Source of the DNA: Isochrysis galbana
Taxonomy: Eukaryota; Haptophyta; Isochrysidales; Isochrysidaceae
DNA: 64,000 bases
Assembly (NCBI GenBank): GCA_018136815.1
Contig: CM030940.1
Location: 1,742,213-1,806,212, forward strand
Direction of reading: 5' to 3'
The notes beneath the pieces are model-generated. The model did not search any database, was not told the origin of the DNA, and saw only the letters and a list, made by a program, of their open reading frames with translations. Shown here piece after piece: positions 33,280-42,718 of the stretch. A program made the translations under genes and the position numbers. How positions within the stretch are numbered: position 1 is the stretch's first letter; every line of letters starts with the position of its first letter.

Positions 33280-33492
33280 CTAGCGAGAGCGACAGCGAGA
33301 GGGAGAGGGAGAGGGGAGGGAGAGCGAGAAGCGAGGAGCGAGAAGCGCGAGCGCGAGCGAGAGCGAGAGCGAGAGCGAGAAGCGAGGAGCGAGAGCGAGA
33401 GCGAGAGCGAGAGCGAGAGCAAGAGCGAGGAGCGAGGAGCGAGGAGCGCGAGCGCGAGCGAGAGCGAGAGCGAGAGCGAGAGGGAGAGCGAG
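33280..33492 (+). repeat. GCGAGA/GAGCGA simple repeat
   Basis: Interrupted hexamer array (GAGCGA, GAGGAGCGA, GAGCGCGA) of about 210 bp. It generates alternating Arg-Glu/Ser-Arg frames that are not genes. It directly abuts the truncated LINE at 33215. Confidence 0.9.
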
Positions 33493-33810
33493 CCCATGTC
33501 GACTCCATAGCAAGCGGTGCTGCACGCATCCTGTGCAGATGCAGTGCAGGCAGACCCATTGTTAACACCCCTTCCCTCTAGCTCATCGTGAGAAGTCCGA
33601 TCCCGAGACTCCAATCGAAGGCAAGCCGCCTTGACCTCCGTGCGGCGCCTTTTGAGAAGGCTGCGTCTGGCGAAGAAAAAAAAACCTTTTAATATTCTCG
33701 CCTCACCCGTGGCACTGAATCGCATACTCGTAGCCACGCCCCCTACCCTACCACCCTACCTCACCCTCAATATCCCCGCCTTGCGGCAACTCCCCTCGTG
33801 CTTTACTTAG

Positions 33811-34311
33811 GGGCTCGGGACATGTGGGGGGGCGGCCGCTGGCTCCGTGTGCATCGCGTGGTGCAGGTGTGTTTCTCCCTCCTCGCCCCCCCCCCCCCCC
33901 CCTCGGCCCTCCCTCCCACGAAACAAGGCACCCCCCCCCCCCCCGCTCTCGCAGGGAAGCGGGCTTGCGGTGGCCGCCGCCGGCGTCGCGCTCGCCGTCG
34001 CGTGGGTGCCCCGAGGGCGCCACTTCTCGCACCCCCATCACACGCTCGGGATCGTCGCCTTCGCCCTCGCCCTGCTGCAGCCGCTCAACGCGCTCGTGCG
34101 CGGCACGCCCGGCGCCCGCACCACACGCCGCGCCGTGTGGCGGGTCGCGCACAAGGGGACGGGCTACGCCGTGCTCGGCGTGGGCGCCTACCAGGCCCTC
34201 TCGGGGCGCGCCCTCATGCCGAGCCAAGGCGACGCCGTTCTCGTCGCGTACGGGGTGCTCCTGGGCTCCTGGGCCTCTCCTTCGGGGTGCTCGCGGGGGG
34301 GCTCATGGTAG
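33811..34311 (+). CDS. Cytochrome b561-domain protein, 3' exons only, C-terminus frameshifted
   Basis: Two exons are recognisable: 33811-33866 (acceptor CTTAG, donor CAG|GTGTGT) and 33955-34311 (acceptor CGCAG). Joined in phase 0 they read ARDMWGGGRWLRVHRVVQ then GSGLAVAAAGVALAVAW, HFSHPHHTLGIVAFALALLQ and AVWRVAHKGTGYAVLGVGA. His residues in RVHR, HPHH and AHKG fit the haem ligands of the cytb561/ferric-reductase fold, which moves electrons across a membrane. After YGVLLG the frame turns to WASPSGCSRGGSW and stops. An 8-bp tandem duplication (CTCCTGGG at 34258-34265 and 34266-34273) sits at this point, and the +1-shifted frame has the hydrophobic end GLSFGVLAGGLMVG. Upstream exons (signal peptide, possibly a DOMON domain) were not found; LINE debris lies there. 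Confidence 0.7.
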   Translation, partial: GLGTCGGAAAGSVCIAWCRCVSPSSPPPPPPRPSLPRNKAPPPPPLSQGSGLAVAAAGVALAVAWVPRGRHFSHPHHTLGIVAFALALLQPLNALVRGTPGARTTRRAVWRVAHKGTGYAVLGVGAYQALSGRALMPSQGDAVLVAYGVLLGSWASPSGCSRGGSW

Positions 34312-34319
34312 GGTGAGAG

Positions 34320-34870
34320 TGAGGGAAAGGAGACCAAATGAAGGCAAGCCGCCTGAGAAGAGAGCGCGAGCGCGATCCGCAGACCGCAGACCGTAGACCA
34401 TCATGTTTGGCGATGGACAAATGAGTGCCTTGGCCGATCAGATTCAATGTGGGTTGATGTTGCGGTATAATCACACCGGTGACCTTGAGTAAGGAGTGAG
34501 TAATACGTTAGTAGTAGTAGAGTACGTGTGTGATGTGTGTCATTGTGCAAGTACTTTAATAATTAACGTTGCGCAAACGAGAGTCAATGAGTGTCAATCC
34601 TCGCTCTATCTAGGTGAAAATAAAAGTGAAAAGCCCATTCATGTAGCCAAATACAGATAGCAGCGGCGGCGGGGCTATGGGCTATATGCAATATGCTATA
34701 TGGCTATGTATAGGTAGCTAGGTCAGGCTAGCGCGCGAGCGCGGGAGCGCTCGCGCCTCGCAAAATATTTGCGAAATTTGGGGCAGTGAACGCGAAATCT
34801 AAGCGAAATATCCGAAGAAATTTGGGCGGGTTTCAAGCGAAATTCTGACCTGGCCCTAGCGCGCGACTGG
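34320..34870. other. Intergenic region with GCGAAATTT-rich patch
   Basis: No gene. Around 34740-34858 the motif GCGAAATTT/GCGAAATAT/GCGAAATCT recurs several times, ending CTGACCTGGCCC. A similar patch, partly inverted, lies at 17640-17745 (CGAAATTTG, CGAAATATGG, GGCCAGAGTTTCG). One CCAAATACAG related to the 20.4-kb block occurs near 34648. Confidence 0.4.
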
Positions 34871-34874
34871 CGAC

Positions 34875-35473
34875 TGGGCATGCGAGGATGATAGATAGGG
34901 CTCAAAAACTCGCCGGAGTTGTTCATCCTTGCCTTCATCACACATAGCCCAGGTGGCTTGCGCCGGCGGAGCGGCTTCACGGTGTCAAGTACCTCCGTCG
35001 CCCACCGCAAACAGAAAGCAACCTACGGCAGGCGGCACAGGCACAGGAAGGAGGGAGCAGAGGTAACAGAGTGATCGCGACGCCAATAAGGCGAGGGGGC
35101 GGGGCGACGCAGAGGGGGCGGGGCGGGGAAGGCTGCTATGCACCCACACACTTTGGTTCTCTTGAGCACGAGCTTCTGCGGAAGGACAGCCTTGTGCGCC
35201 AAGAACGCATACACGATGGCGGCGTTCGTCAGCGCGATGTCAATCGCGAATAGGATACCCTTTGTGCTTTGTGCTTTGTGCCCACCCGCACGACGCGCCG
35301 CGATCCCAGCGACAGCTTCTTCTGCAATTGGTCATGCCCGTCCATCGCGCTCCGGTAGAGGTGGGGGAGGCTGGGTATAAAAAAAAACTCTGGCGGATCG
35401 GGAGATCGGGAGGCCCAAATTTTTTTATCGTGGGACCAGTTTCGTCTGGGGAGGGGAGCGGCGCGCGCTCCAT
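34875..35473 (-). pseudogene. Unassigned coding candidate beginning at a hairpin-associated ATG, frame broken by a 7-bp tandem repeat
   Basis: From ATG at 35473 the minus strand reads MERAPLPSPDETGPTIKKFG through RSCRWDRGASCGWAQSTK and stops at 35240. Three copies of GCACAAA lie at this point (about 35264-35285). With the frame shifted by one the sequence continues GILFAIDIALTNAAIVYAFL AHKAVLPQKLVLKRTK, which looks like a membrane helix and a basic tail. A GT-AG intron follows, then VAFCLRWATEVLDTVKPLRR RKPPGLCVMKARMNNSGEFL. An alternative model starts at MDGHDQLQKKLSLGSRRVVR and splices at GTGGGC. I recognise no family. It may be a real gene with a mis-modelled splice, or a decaying copy. 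Confidence 0.35.
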
Positions 35474-35498
35474 GACCCCATCGTATTTCACGATACAA
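35456..35498 (-). other. Hairpin-ATG motif, copy E
   Basis: On the minus strand a 5-bp stem hairpin (35494-35480; ATCGT / ACGAT around GAAAT) is followed after 6 nt by ATG at 35473 and the codons GAG CGC GCG. It belongs to the six-copy family described under 39757. Confidence 0.55.
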
Positions 35499-35955
35499 TC
35501 GAGGGCTGACTGAGGGCTGAGGGCTGCATCAAAGGATCGAGGCGTTCTTCTCCTCCTTCCTCGAATTGCGGATTTGCGGCCACAGGCAGGCCACAGCCGT
35601 AGGGCACCTAGACAACTGCAACTGCTGTCTTTCTAGCTTTAGCTATCGGTTGCCACGGGAGTAGGGAAAGGGCAGCACGCAATGGGCTCGAGTTTCGACC
35701 CGCCCACGTCCAGACGTCCAGACCCTCACCCCCCCTATGACCAAAACCGGTTCACTTCTCACTTCTCGAGCGCGCCCTCCTCATGGTGATCGGAGACTGA
35801 CGTCTTGAGCTCGGGTATGATCGCGAGCTTGCTCTGCTTCTCGGAGATAGAGATCGTTCAAGATGGCGTGCTGGGCTGCTGTAGATACGGCGAGGCGAGC
35901 CGTGCCGCCCATCTCACTGCAACCTGTGCGCCTTTCCAGGTGAGCTCAAGCCGAG

Positions 35956-37581
35956 ATGCTGACATCCGGGTTGGGTATCGCGAGATGCCGCACGGATCTC
36001 CGCGAGATCATAGTACCACCGGCTAATTGGAAGGATTACTGCACCTCTCGTGTGGAGAATACAGCGACGGAAGGAACCCCACAGCCTTCTCCTCCGGGTC
36101 TCCCTGCCGCCTCCCTAGCCTCTCCCTTCCCTCCCACGGTGTCCACCCCCTGCGACACGGCGACCTCCATTGCGATCCACGAGACGTCCCAGCCACCGGT
36201 TCCTCCGCCTCCAAGACTTATGGTTCCCCACGCCAACACCAACGCCAACGAGATCAGCAGGGTCATGATAGAGATGCACGAATCACGACGCGACGGGCTG
36301 ATCAGTCCAGCCCATCTGCAAGGTGGGCGACACATACCGGGCTTTGCACGGAGCCACGCGTCGTCCAATCCCGCTCTTGAAGGCGCTCAAAACGAGACTA
36401 CGGCCGCCATGGCGTTGAGCAACATGCTGAGTTTCCACCGCGCAAACATGGGCATCGGCATGCACTGCCCTGAGCTACGCACGCCCACTCTGAAGCCGAG
36501 AGTGGGGACAGGCAGCGGTTATATGCTGTCGGCCCCACACAACCTCCAAAGCCCCGAAAAGAATAGCGCGGGAACTACTACAATTGAAGTTGCGCGAAAG
36601 CGCCAGCGCGAGTCTGCAAAGGGCGGAATTCATGCGTCAAAGAAAGGCCGCAACTCCTCTGGGTGCCTAGCATACTGCGCTCGGTCAGGCTACTGCTCGC
36701 GCTGTACACGCCGTTCGATTTCGATCTGCCCCCCATCAGCTGCTGCATTGGGGGCACTCGCCCCGAAATTTCCTCATCTGTCAATCGCGCCGCCAGTACG
36801 TGCCACCGTCCTGTCGAACCTCCCCAATGCCCTTGCTCGGCCCGGAACGGACGAAACGACTCGTCTGCTTGAGGCGCGAGAGACATGGCTACAGCTGCTC
36901 TCGCAGATTCCGGCTGTGTTACCCTGCAAAGGCGAGGCGTGGCTGCCTGCATACGAGCTGTTTTACCGCGCAACCGGGCAGGGCATTCTGGAGGAGACGG
37001 CGCTGAATCTGAGGCAATGGTATGCGGTGTGCTCAGCAGAGCGTGCATGCGGAGGCGGGCGCGCTGAGTGCAACAAGTTCTTGGCGATGCTGCGATCCGT
37101 GGGATCATCATTCACTAACTCCGTGGAGAGCTCGTGCATGCCGCAGTCACATGACGCCAACTCTCGCCAACCCTTTGTGCCACCTACTGCGCCATCACCT
37201 TGCGCTAGAGTATCTAGTACTCAAAAGTTTGTGGCACCAGGCCAGCACCCTCACATGCAGGATGTGAGCCAGCATGGTATGCCCCATTCGGCTGCAACTG
37301 ACCAGCTGCTGTCAGCCCAAACACCATTGTGGCCGTTTCCACAGATTCTGTCGTTCCCTGGAAATCTCCCTGATCCCACCCTGCGCACCGCATGGCTGCC
37401 GTCGCAAGCAGCAGGCGGCCAAAACCATGCTGTTGCGTCGCCGCATTGGTCTTTGCCCCCGTGTCACTATCATCCGCACCGGTCGACCTCAGCAATGCGC
37501 CCCTATGCCCACCCTGGCGCGAGCATGACCACGGTGCAGTGGACCCCGCTCTCCGCTCCAAATCGTCTCGTAGATGGATGA
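35956..37581 (+). CDS. Unassigned basic, disordered, probably nuclear protein, up to 541 aa
   Basis: An open frame from ATG at 35956 to TGA at 37579-37581. The first ~200 residues are Pro/Ser/Thr-rich. A lysine/arginine cluster (ARKRQRESAKGGIHASKKGR, residues ~213-232) is a good bipartite nuclear signal. A Cys stretch (CLAYCARSGYCSRCTRRS) follows. Residues ~290-375 are the only part likely to fold (RLLEARETWLQLLSQIPAVL, AYELFYRATGQGILEETALN, LRQWYAVCSAER), predicted helical. The tail is again Pro/Gln/His-rich. No family recognised; a transcription or chromatin factor is conceivable. An upstream exon is possible, because 35805-35940 is open and ends CCAG|GTGAGC. Codon use and length argue for a real gene. 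Confidence 0.55.
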   Translation: MLTSGLGIARCRTDLREIIVPPANWKDYCTSRVENTATEGTPQPSPPGLPAASLASPFPPTVSTPCDTATSIAIHETSQPPVPPPPRLMVPHANTNANEISRVMIEMHESRRDGLISPAHLQGGRHIPGFARSHASSNPALEGAQNETTAAMALSNMLSFHRANMGIGMHCPELRTPTLKPRVGTGSGYMLSAPHNLQSPEKNSAGTTTIEVARKRQRESAKGGIHASKKGRNSSGCLAYCARSGYCSRCTRRSISICPPSAAALGALAPKFPHLSIAPPVRATVLSNLPNALARPGTDETTRLLEARETWLQLLSQIPAVLPCKGEAWLPAYELFYRATGQGILEETALNLRQWYAVCSAERACGGGRAECNKFLAMLRSVGSSFTNSVESSCMPQSHDANSRQPFVPPTAPSPCARVSSTQKFVAPGQHPHMQDVSQHGMPHSAATDQLLSAQTPLWPFPQILSFPGNLPDPTLRTAWLPSQAAGGQNHAVASPHWSLPPCHYHPHRSTSAMRPYAHPGASMTTVQWTPLSAPNRLVDG

Positions 37582-39729
37582 TTCCATTGAATCGTCCTTT
37601 GAGCCCTCGTTTCGTACGAAGGCGAGCGTGCTACAACCGCAGACACTCTTCGGCGGGCAATCGTGCTGGGCCGCTGTGGAAAGTGCCGCGCCGTCTCTAG
37701 ACAGCGCCGCGCCTCTCTAGACAGCGCATTGCTCTCAGATACCATTCCTGGATCTTACATGGCTGCGATGTGATGAGCTCCGCTCTCAGCTTAGCTCTAG
37801 TACTTGTGCTACGATGCAACTACTTCTTGTTCACCAATCGCTCCATCGCTCGTCTATCGAGCCCTCTTTAGCGAAGCTCCTCAGCAAACGAGCATGTCGT
37901 ACATCTTTGGATAGTGCCGCGCCTCTTCTGGCAAGCGTCGCACCTCTTCTGGCAAGCGTCGCGCCTCTTCCGGCTGCGTAGACCATCCTGATCATCGCTG
38001 AAGCCATTGAACCGTGTAATATCGTTCAAATTCATGTTACTACGCAGCACGAATGCGGTGCATGATAGATTGCATTCGCTATGCCAGCGCGTGTACAAAG
38101 AGAGTGTCTTGACTGTGATCGATGCAGTTGAAGGCCGGAGGACATTCCCCCCACGTGCCATAGCCTGCCGTGCACCATGAACTTACTCTTTTTTCAACCT
38201 GTGCTCTTGCCATGCCCGTACATCGTTCATTGATGTGTAGCAATTGAGTGGATGCCAATGGAAAGCGGTTTTAGCTAGCAGTAATTGCTTTAAGGTAGTA
38301 AAATTATTTACACCCTTGAGGACCTTGATGATTTTACGCCTATGCATTTTATAGGTGACGCACATGAGAGAACGACACGGCATACATCAAATAGTACTGT
38401 GCGCGTAGAAATTATTGTGACCACACGGCAATCTCAATTGTGAGGCGTCTTTTGTCTTTTGCCCTCCACCCCGGGCACTAACTCCCCATGGGTGACCCGT
38501 CGGCCCGTCGCTCTCACGATGAGCCATCCCGCACGAGATGCTCTCACCACCACAACCCAGACCCCCAGCGGGGTCGCGCCGGGTCTCACACTCCCTAGCT
38601 CGCACAACTCTGCCCCTCGAGCTGATTTTTTTCTGAAGATCCAGGGCTGTTGTGGGTTGTGGGTAGGGGAGATCACGGGCGGCCGCTGCGCTCGAGCGCT
38701 CGAGGCAAGAGGGAGATCGCGTCCCCTTCTTTCTTCCCTTGCTCGCAGGTCCCATTCCCCCCGGCATTGCATCCGGGGTTCTCCCCCGCGGGATGCCGCC
38801 GCGTGACGTGGTACATTTAAGCGCCCACCTCCGGGAGGCGCCTGTGCCAATTCTTAAAAGGTGCAACCTGAGGTCCCCTTTTTTCACCCCCTCCCCCTCC
38901 CCACTTAAGTATAAAAGTATAGGAGCGCCCACACTTTGGAGGGTAGACCGGCGACTCGTCGCCCCTTATTTGAGGGACTATTTCTTCGTTGGTAGTGGAG
39001 GAGGTGTGGGTGGAGCTGTGGATCTTTATTGTTACTTACCAGCCAGAGTATATGATAGTCGACCTACGTCGGGCGACTCACCACGAAAAAGGACCGGGGG
39101 GGGGGGGGGGGGGGACTCTCGTCAGAAAAGAAGAACGGCCCTCACCAGCTCGCGCCGTGAGCGGTCCACGAGGAATAAATGCGCCACTGGGGTACGGGGT
39201 ACTCTCGTCTCTCGTCGACTTGAGCCACTCCCTCTCCCTCTCCCTCTCTTGTCGCCCGCCGCCCCTCTTCGCCCGTTTGCTAACGCAAACGGGGCTCGTT
39301 TCTCGTTTCTCACCACACTCCATACATAGGGGAGGTATGCAAATCCCCCCCCCTCTCTCCCTCGCTCCGCTCTCACGCTCTCACCCATCTCTCTCCCTGC
39401 GGCGCGTCACCATGCGGCGCGCCACGGCCTGCTCTCAGCTCTCAGAGGTCCTTTGGGCGCTCCCAGAGGGCCAGCAAGGGCAGCTCAGGCAGCCCCTGGC
39501 CCCCCCTGCCTCTCCCACGCTCGCCTCGCTGGCCTTGGATGCCGCCCAGAGGCCTCTGTCTGCCTGGCGACCAGGGATGGGAGGGGAGTCAGTACGAGGG
39601 CAAGCCCAATGCCCAATGCAGGCAATCCGCCGTGACGAGAATCTCCCAAGGGCCGGAGGCGCTCTTGGATAGAAATTCGGGGTGTCACTCAAACCTTCGT
39701 CCATCTCGGCGAGGGCAGCGGCAGCGAGG
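37582..39729. other. Intergenic region with 20-bp tandem units and a dispersed repeat
   Basis: Near 37690-37725 the unit CGCCTCTCTAGACAGCG occurs twice. At 37915-37975 a related unit GCGTCGCGCCTCTTCTGGCA occurs about three times. At 38855-38935 the phrases AGGTGCAACCTGAGG, CTTAAGTATAAAAGTATAGG match the complement of 63845-63945. Poly-G lies at 39098-39114 and CT microsatellite around 39230-39250. Long frames here (for example 38387-38932) have no recognisable domain. Confidence 0.45.
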
Positions 39730-39737
39730 GAGGGCGG

Positions 39738-39778
39738 CGGCGCGCGCTCCATGACCCTATCAGTTTACTGATAGTTGG
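39738..39778 (-). other. Hairpin-ATG motif, copy D
   Basis: CTATCAGTTTACTGATAG (39757-39774) is a perfect 7-bp stem with a 4-nt loop. On the minus strand ATG follows 4 nt later at 39752 and continues GAG CGC GCG CC, opening a 105-codon frame. Six places in the window share the layout CAACTA-hairpin, 4-7 nt, ATGG, G/C-rich start: 14824 (A, plus), 40400 (B), 52517 (C), 39774 (D), 35494 (E) and 60344 (F). The stem sequences differ but pairing is kept. Confidence 0.6.
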
Positions 39779-40041
39779 ACGTCCATCTTCATATTAAGGT
39801 AGGAGCTCGAGCTCGAGGTCGTTGCCCTGCGCGTCGGTTCGGAGCTACTCGATCTCGGTCGTCTGGCGCCGCGGCCCGATCCTTCCCAGGGCACGAGCAT
39901 TTTGTTCTTCTCATCATCTTGCCACTTCTCGAGTACGCCGGTGTACTTGGGCTGGGTGGAGTGCTGTGATGCCCCCATTGCATGCCAAACGCCCCGGCCT
40001 TGACGCGCACCACCACGTTCTTCACGGAGCGGAGACTCTTC

Positions 40042-40250
40042 AATTTAGGCCTGTTTTGCCGGTTTTGGGTTACGCTTCGTTGTGGGGGCTCCCGGCTCCC
40101 GGGGGGGGTCTGGGGCCCAAAGGGCACCGAATATGTGCTAGATAGGTGTTTTCCGGGGTTTCTACCGCTTTACTTTGGTGTATTTCCTCAATCCTGACTT
40201 TTTCATTCTTACACCCTTAGAAGTTAAAATAGTGTTTGACCGCCCTAGAA
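40042..40250 (+). repeat. Inverted repeat arm 1 (about 200 bp)
   Basis: Landmarks are AATTTAGGCCTGTTTTGCC, GGGTTACGCTTCGTTGTGGG, GGGGTCTGGGGCCCAAAGGG, ATGTGCTAGATAGGTGT, CCTCAATCCTGACTT and ACCCTTAGAAGTTAAAATAG, then TTTGACCGCCCTAG. The complement of 42510-42718 carries the same series in the same order. The two arms lie in opposite orientation on either side of the PUB-domain gene, about 2.3 kb apart. Confidence 0.8.
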
Positions 40251-40340
40251 GTGGGTCAGTAGGGCAGTCTCTCTCCTCCTGGCAAGCCATCAGGCATGCC
40301 AGGAGCCAAGGAGGATGGGTGGTTCCTCCCCCATGGCAGG

Positions 40341-40403
40341 GGAGGAGTGGAGAGAGGGGGGGCTCGTGCCCCCCCATGGGTCAACCAAGTATAAACTTAG
40401 TTG
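40341..40403 (-). other. Hairpin-ATG motif, copy B
   Basis: On the minus strand the imperfect hairpin CTAAGTTTATACTTGG (40400-40385) is followed by 7 nt and ATG at 40377, then a second GC hairpin (GGGGGGC ... GCCCCCC). Copy A at 14824-14869 is almost identical to this one, including the GGAGTGGAGAGAGGG phrase beyond the second hairpin. Confidence 0.6.
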
Positions 40404-40891
40404 AACTATTAGTTGACATCAAACATCAAAATGATTTAGATTTAAAATGACTTATGACTTCAACTTCAACTTCACAAGTTGCAATTTCAACTTTGCCTTC
40501 CATAGCGCTCAGGGGGGTCTTGAGTGTGTGCTAGCAAGGTGACAATCCTTGATTGCCTAGGGTGGAGCAGAGAATGGTTCCACAAACTTTTACTCAATAC
40601 TTTCCATGGGGTAACCTCTTCCCAAAAGTCACCATGCTTCTTCTATGTGACTTTCAGTATACTCTATATACTGATACTGATGGCTGATGGCTCGTCTACT
40701 GTGAACGTGTGGATCGCTCGTCGTCCCTAAACGCTGGGGCGCCTTGTGAACCTTGTGCTTGCCTTGCGCGCGCCGCAGACCGCTACAACACTCCCTGGCT
40801 CCCCCTCCCCCCCTCCCCCCTCCTCTCCCGCCTCCCCCCCCCCGCACTCCCAACCTTCCTGCCCCCTTCGACTAACCCACCAACCCGCGTG

Positions 40892-41766
40892 ATGGCGCGT
40901 CCGACCATCGAGGAGGCTGTCGACCTGTTGCTCCGCAACGAGCCTGCGCTCTTCCGCCTCACCACAGAGACTCTCTTCCGCGTGAGCCAATCACTCCACC
41001 CGTGCCCATCTGCGTGGAGAGAGCTCCCCCTCCCACGAGGCCTCACGCGGCTCGGCCGCGCGGCTGCAACTCTAATGGTAGAGTCCATCAAATATGGTCC
41101 GGTGGTGGTGGTGGTGGTGGTCAGGCATGGGGCACGGTGCGGCCGTGAAGAGGTGTCCACGTAGCGGCCTGCTTTCAGGTGTCTGCTACATGCTCACCTG
41201 TCACAGGTGGTTAAGAACATCGAGACCTATCCAACGGAGGCACGGTACCGAGAACTTTCGACGAGTTCGGCGACGTACACGGCCAAAATTGCTGGCGCCA
41301 AGGGTGGCGTCCGTTTTCTTAGGGCGCTTGGCTTTGAGCTCAAGACGGTCAAGGGATCGTCATCTGTTACTGAAAAGCCCGAGCAGCACGAGGCCATGGT
41401 GCTCGCAGCGCCCGATGCGCAGACGCTGGCCGAGGGGAAACAGGCGCTTAAGGTAAGCGCTGCTCTCTCGCACCGCCAGCTTTAGCGCCCATGCACAGCA
41501 CCATAAGCTCAATCGTGCACGACTCCTCTCCTCACTTTCTCTGAGAGTAGGCGGCCGTGAAGAAGTATGACGCAAAACAGGAGGCAGCGCGAGTGGCGGA
41601 GAACGCAGCGGCGGCCTTGAAGCTCAAGGAGCTGCAGGTCCTTTCGCAGCAAAACAATCAAAAAATCACTGAACAGACGCGCGCCGAACGCGAGCGGATA
41701 AAACAAAAGATGCTTGCAGATAAATTTGAGCTTGAGCGGCAACGCGACCCGACCAACTTCAAGTGA
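40892..41766 (+). CDS. PUB (PNGase/UBA-UBX) domain protein with coiled-coil tail, 3 exons, 183 aa
   Basis: Exons 40892-40981, 41207-41452 and 41551-41766 join in phase 0 with GT-AG introns of 225 and 98 nt. Residues ~17-100 form a PUB domain: LFRLTTETLFRVVKNIETYP, EARYRELSTSSATYTAKIAG and GGVRFLRALGFEL match the helical core and the conserved GF turn. The C-terminal exon is a charged coiled coil (KKYDAKQEAARVAENAAAAL ... TRAERERIKQKMLADKFELE) ending DPTNFK. PUB domains bind the C-terminal tail of the AAA ATPase p97/CDC48, so a CDC48 cofactor is the likely role. No UBX or PNGase catalytic domain is visible in the rest of the chain. The gene sits between two inverted repeat arms. Confidence 0.85.
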
Positions 41767-42254
41767 GCCGCGCTCGGGCCGATGAGGCCAGGTGTATGCG
41801 GCGCGAATATTCTCACGACGGGATGGCCGAGAGGATTCCGGCGGGTGGCTTCCGCTTGGCCGAGTGCCTGGCCGTTGGCTAGCCTTGTGTACTGTGGGCG
41901 CTCTTCCTGCGTCACGCTTTGCACTGGTGTCACCTCGGGTTTTGATGTTGCGGCTCTAGATGCGGCTGGGAATGGATTGATAACACTGCTGTCATCGTGT
42001 TTTCTCTGCAGTGTCGATGGCAAGGATGCAAACAGCAGCAGGCACGCGACGTGACGTGGGCTGTGTGGAGCAGCGGACGCCATCGTCTATTGCTAATGCG
42101 AGCGTGACAAAACAGCAGCAAACAACAACGTATGGCTTTGTGGCTATATTTGGCTTTCTTTAGGGAGGAATGTGCAGTCTTGGTCCTCCTCCTTGACGGT
42201 TGAGATCAAGGAAGGCTTCACATTGCTTTTGAATAACAAGTAGTACAAATACAA

Positions 42255-42365
42255 ATACTTTTTGAAATCATTATACATTATATATCTCTTACTTAAGAGT
42301 AAGAGGCGGTTTAGAAGCACCTTTGAAAGTGCTTCGCGACAGTTGAGTGCTCTGAGTTCCATATA
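42255..42365 (-). repeat. Dispersed repeat shared with 9655-9760
   Basis: On the minus strand: TGGAACTCAGAGCACTCAAC, TGTCGCGAAGCACTTTC and GTGCTTCTAAACCGCCTC, then TTAAG. The plus strand at 9655-9760 reads GGAGCTTAGAGCTTAGAGCA, CTCAATTGTCGCGAAGCAG-like text, CAGTGCTTCATGCCGCCGC and TTAAG. Similarity is clear but gapped; the class is unknown. Confidence 0.5.
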
Positions 42366-42509
42366 TTAAATTACATAGACGCGTCTTAATCACTTAAACG
42401 CACCTTATCTTCAAAGCGACCGCGACATGCAGCAGGTACGTCTAGGTCTAGGCCTTCCAGCTTGGAGAGTAGGAGTAGGAACTTCATGAAGGTGGTGATT
42501 TCCTCACTC

Positions 42510-42718
42510 TTAGTTAGGGCGGTCAAACAGCTATTTTAACTTCTAAGGGTGAAAATTGACCAAGTCAAGATTGAGGATTCATTACGAGATTTTTGGATAA
42601 GGTGACCGGATAGGTGTAACTAGCACATTTCCGGTGCCCTTTGGGCCCCAGACCCCCCACGGTAGCCCCCACAGCGATGCGTAACCAAAATACGCGCAAA
42701 CAGGCCAGAAATTACTAT
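42510..42718 (-). repeat. Inverted repeat arm 2, interrupted at its end by a MITE
   Basis: Complementary partner of 40042-40250 (see that entry). The homologous AATTTCTGGCCTGTTT end of this arm lies exactly where the 184-bp MITE (42719-42902) is inserted, so beyond the insertion the match is cut. Confidence 0.8.

Noticed and set aside
33222-33581. Arg-Glu and Ser-Arg frames resembling SR-protein tails
   Set aside because: They are translations of the GCGAGA simple repeat next to LINE debris and have no attached RNA-binding domain.
38387-38932. 181-codon minus-strand frame
   Set aside because: Composition is noise-like (Arg/Gly/Ser), there is no domain, and it overlaps a dispersed repeat at 38.86 kb.
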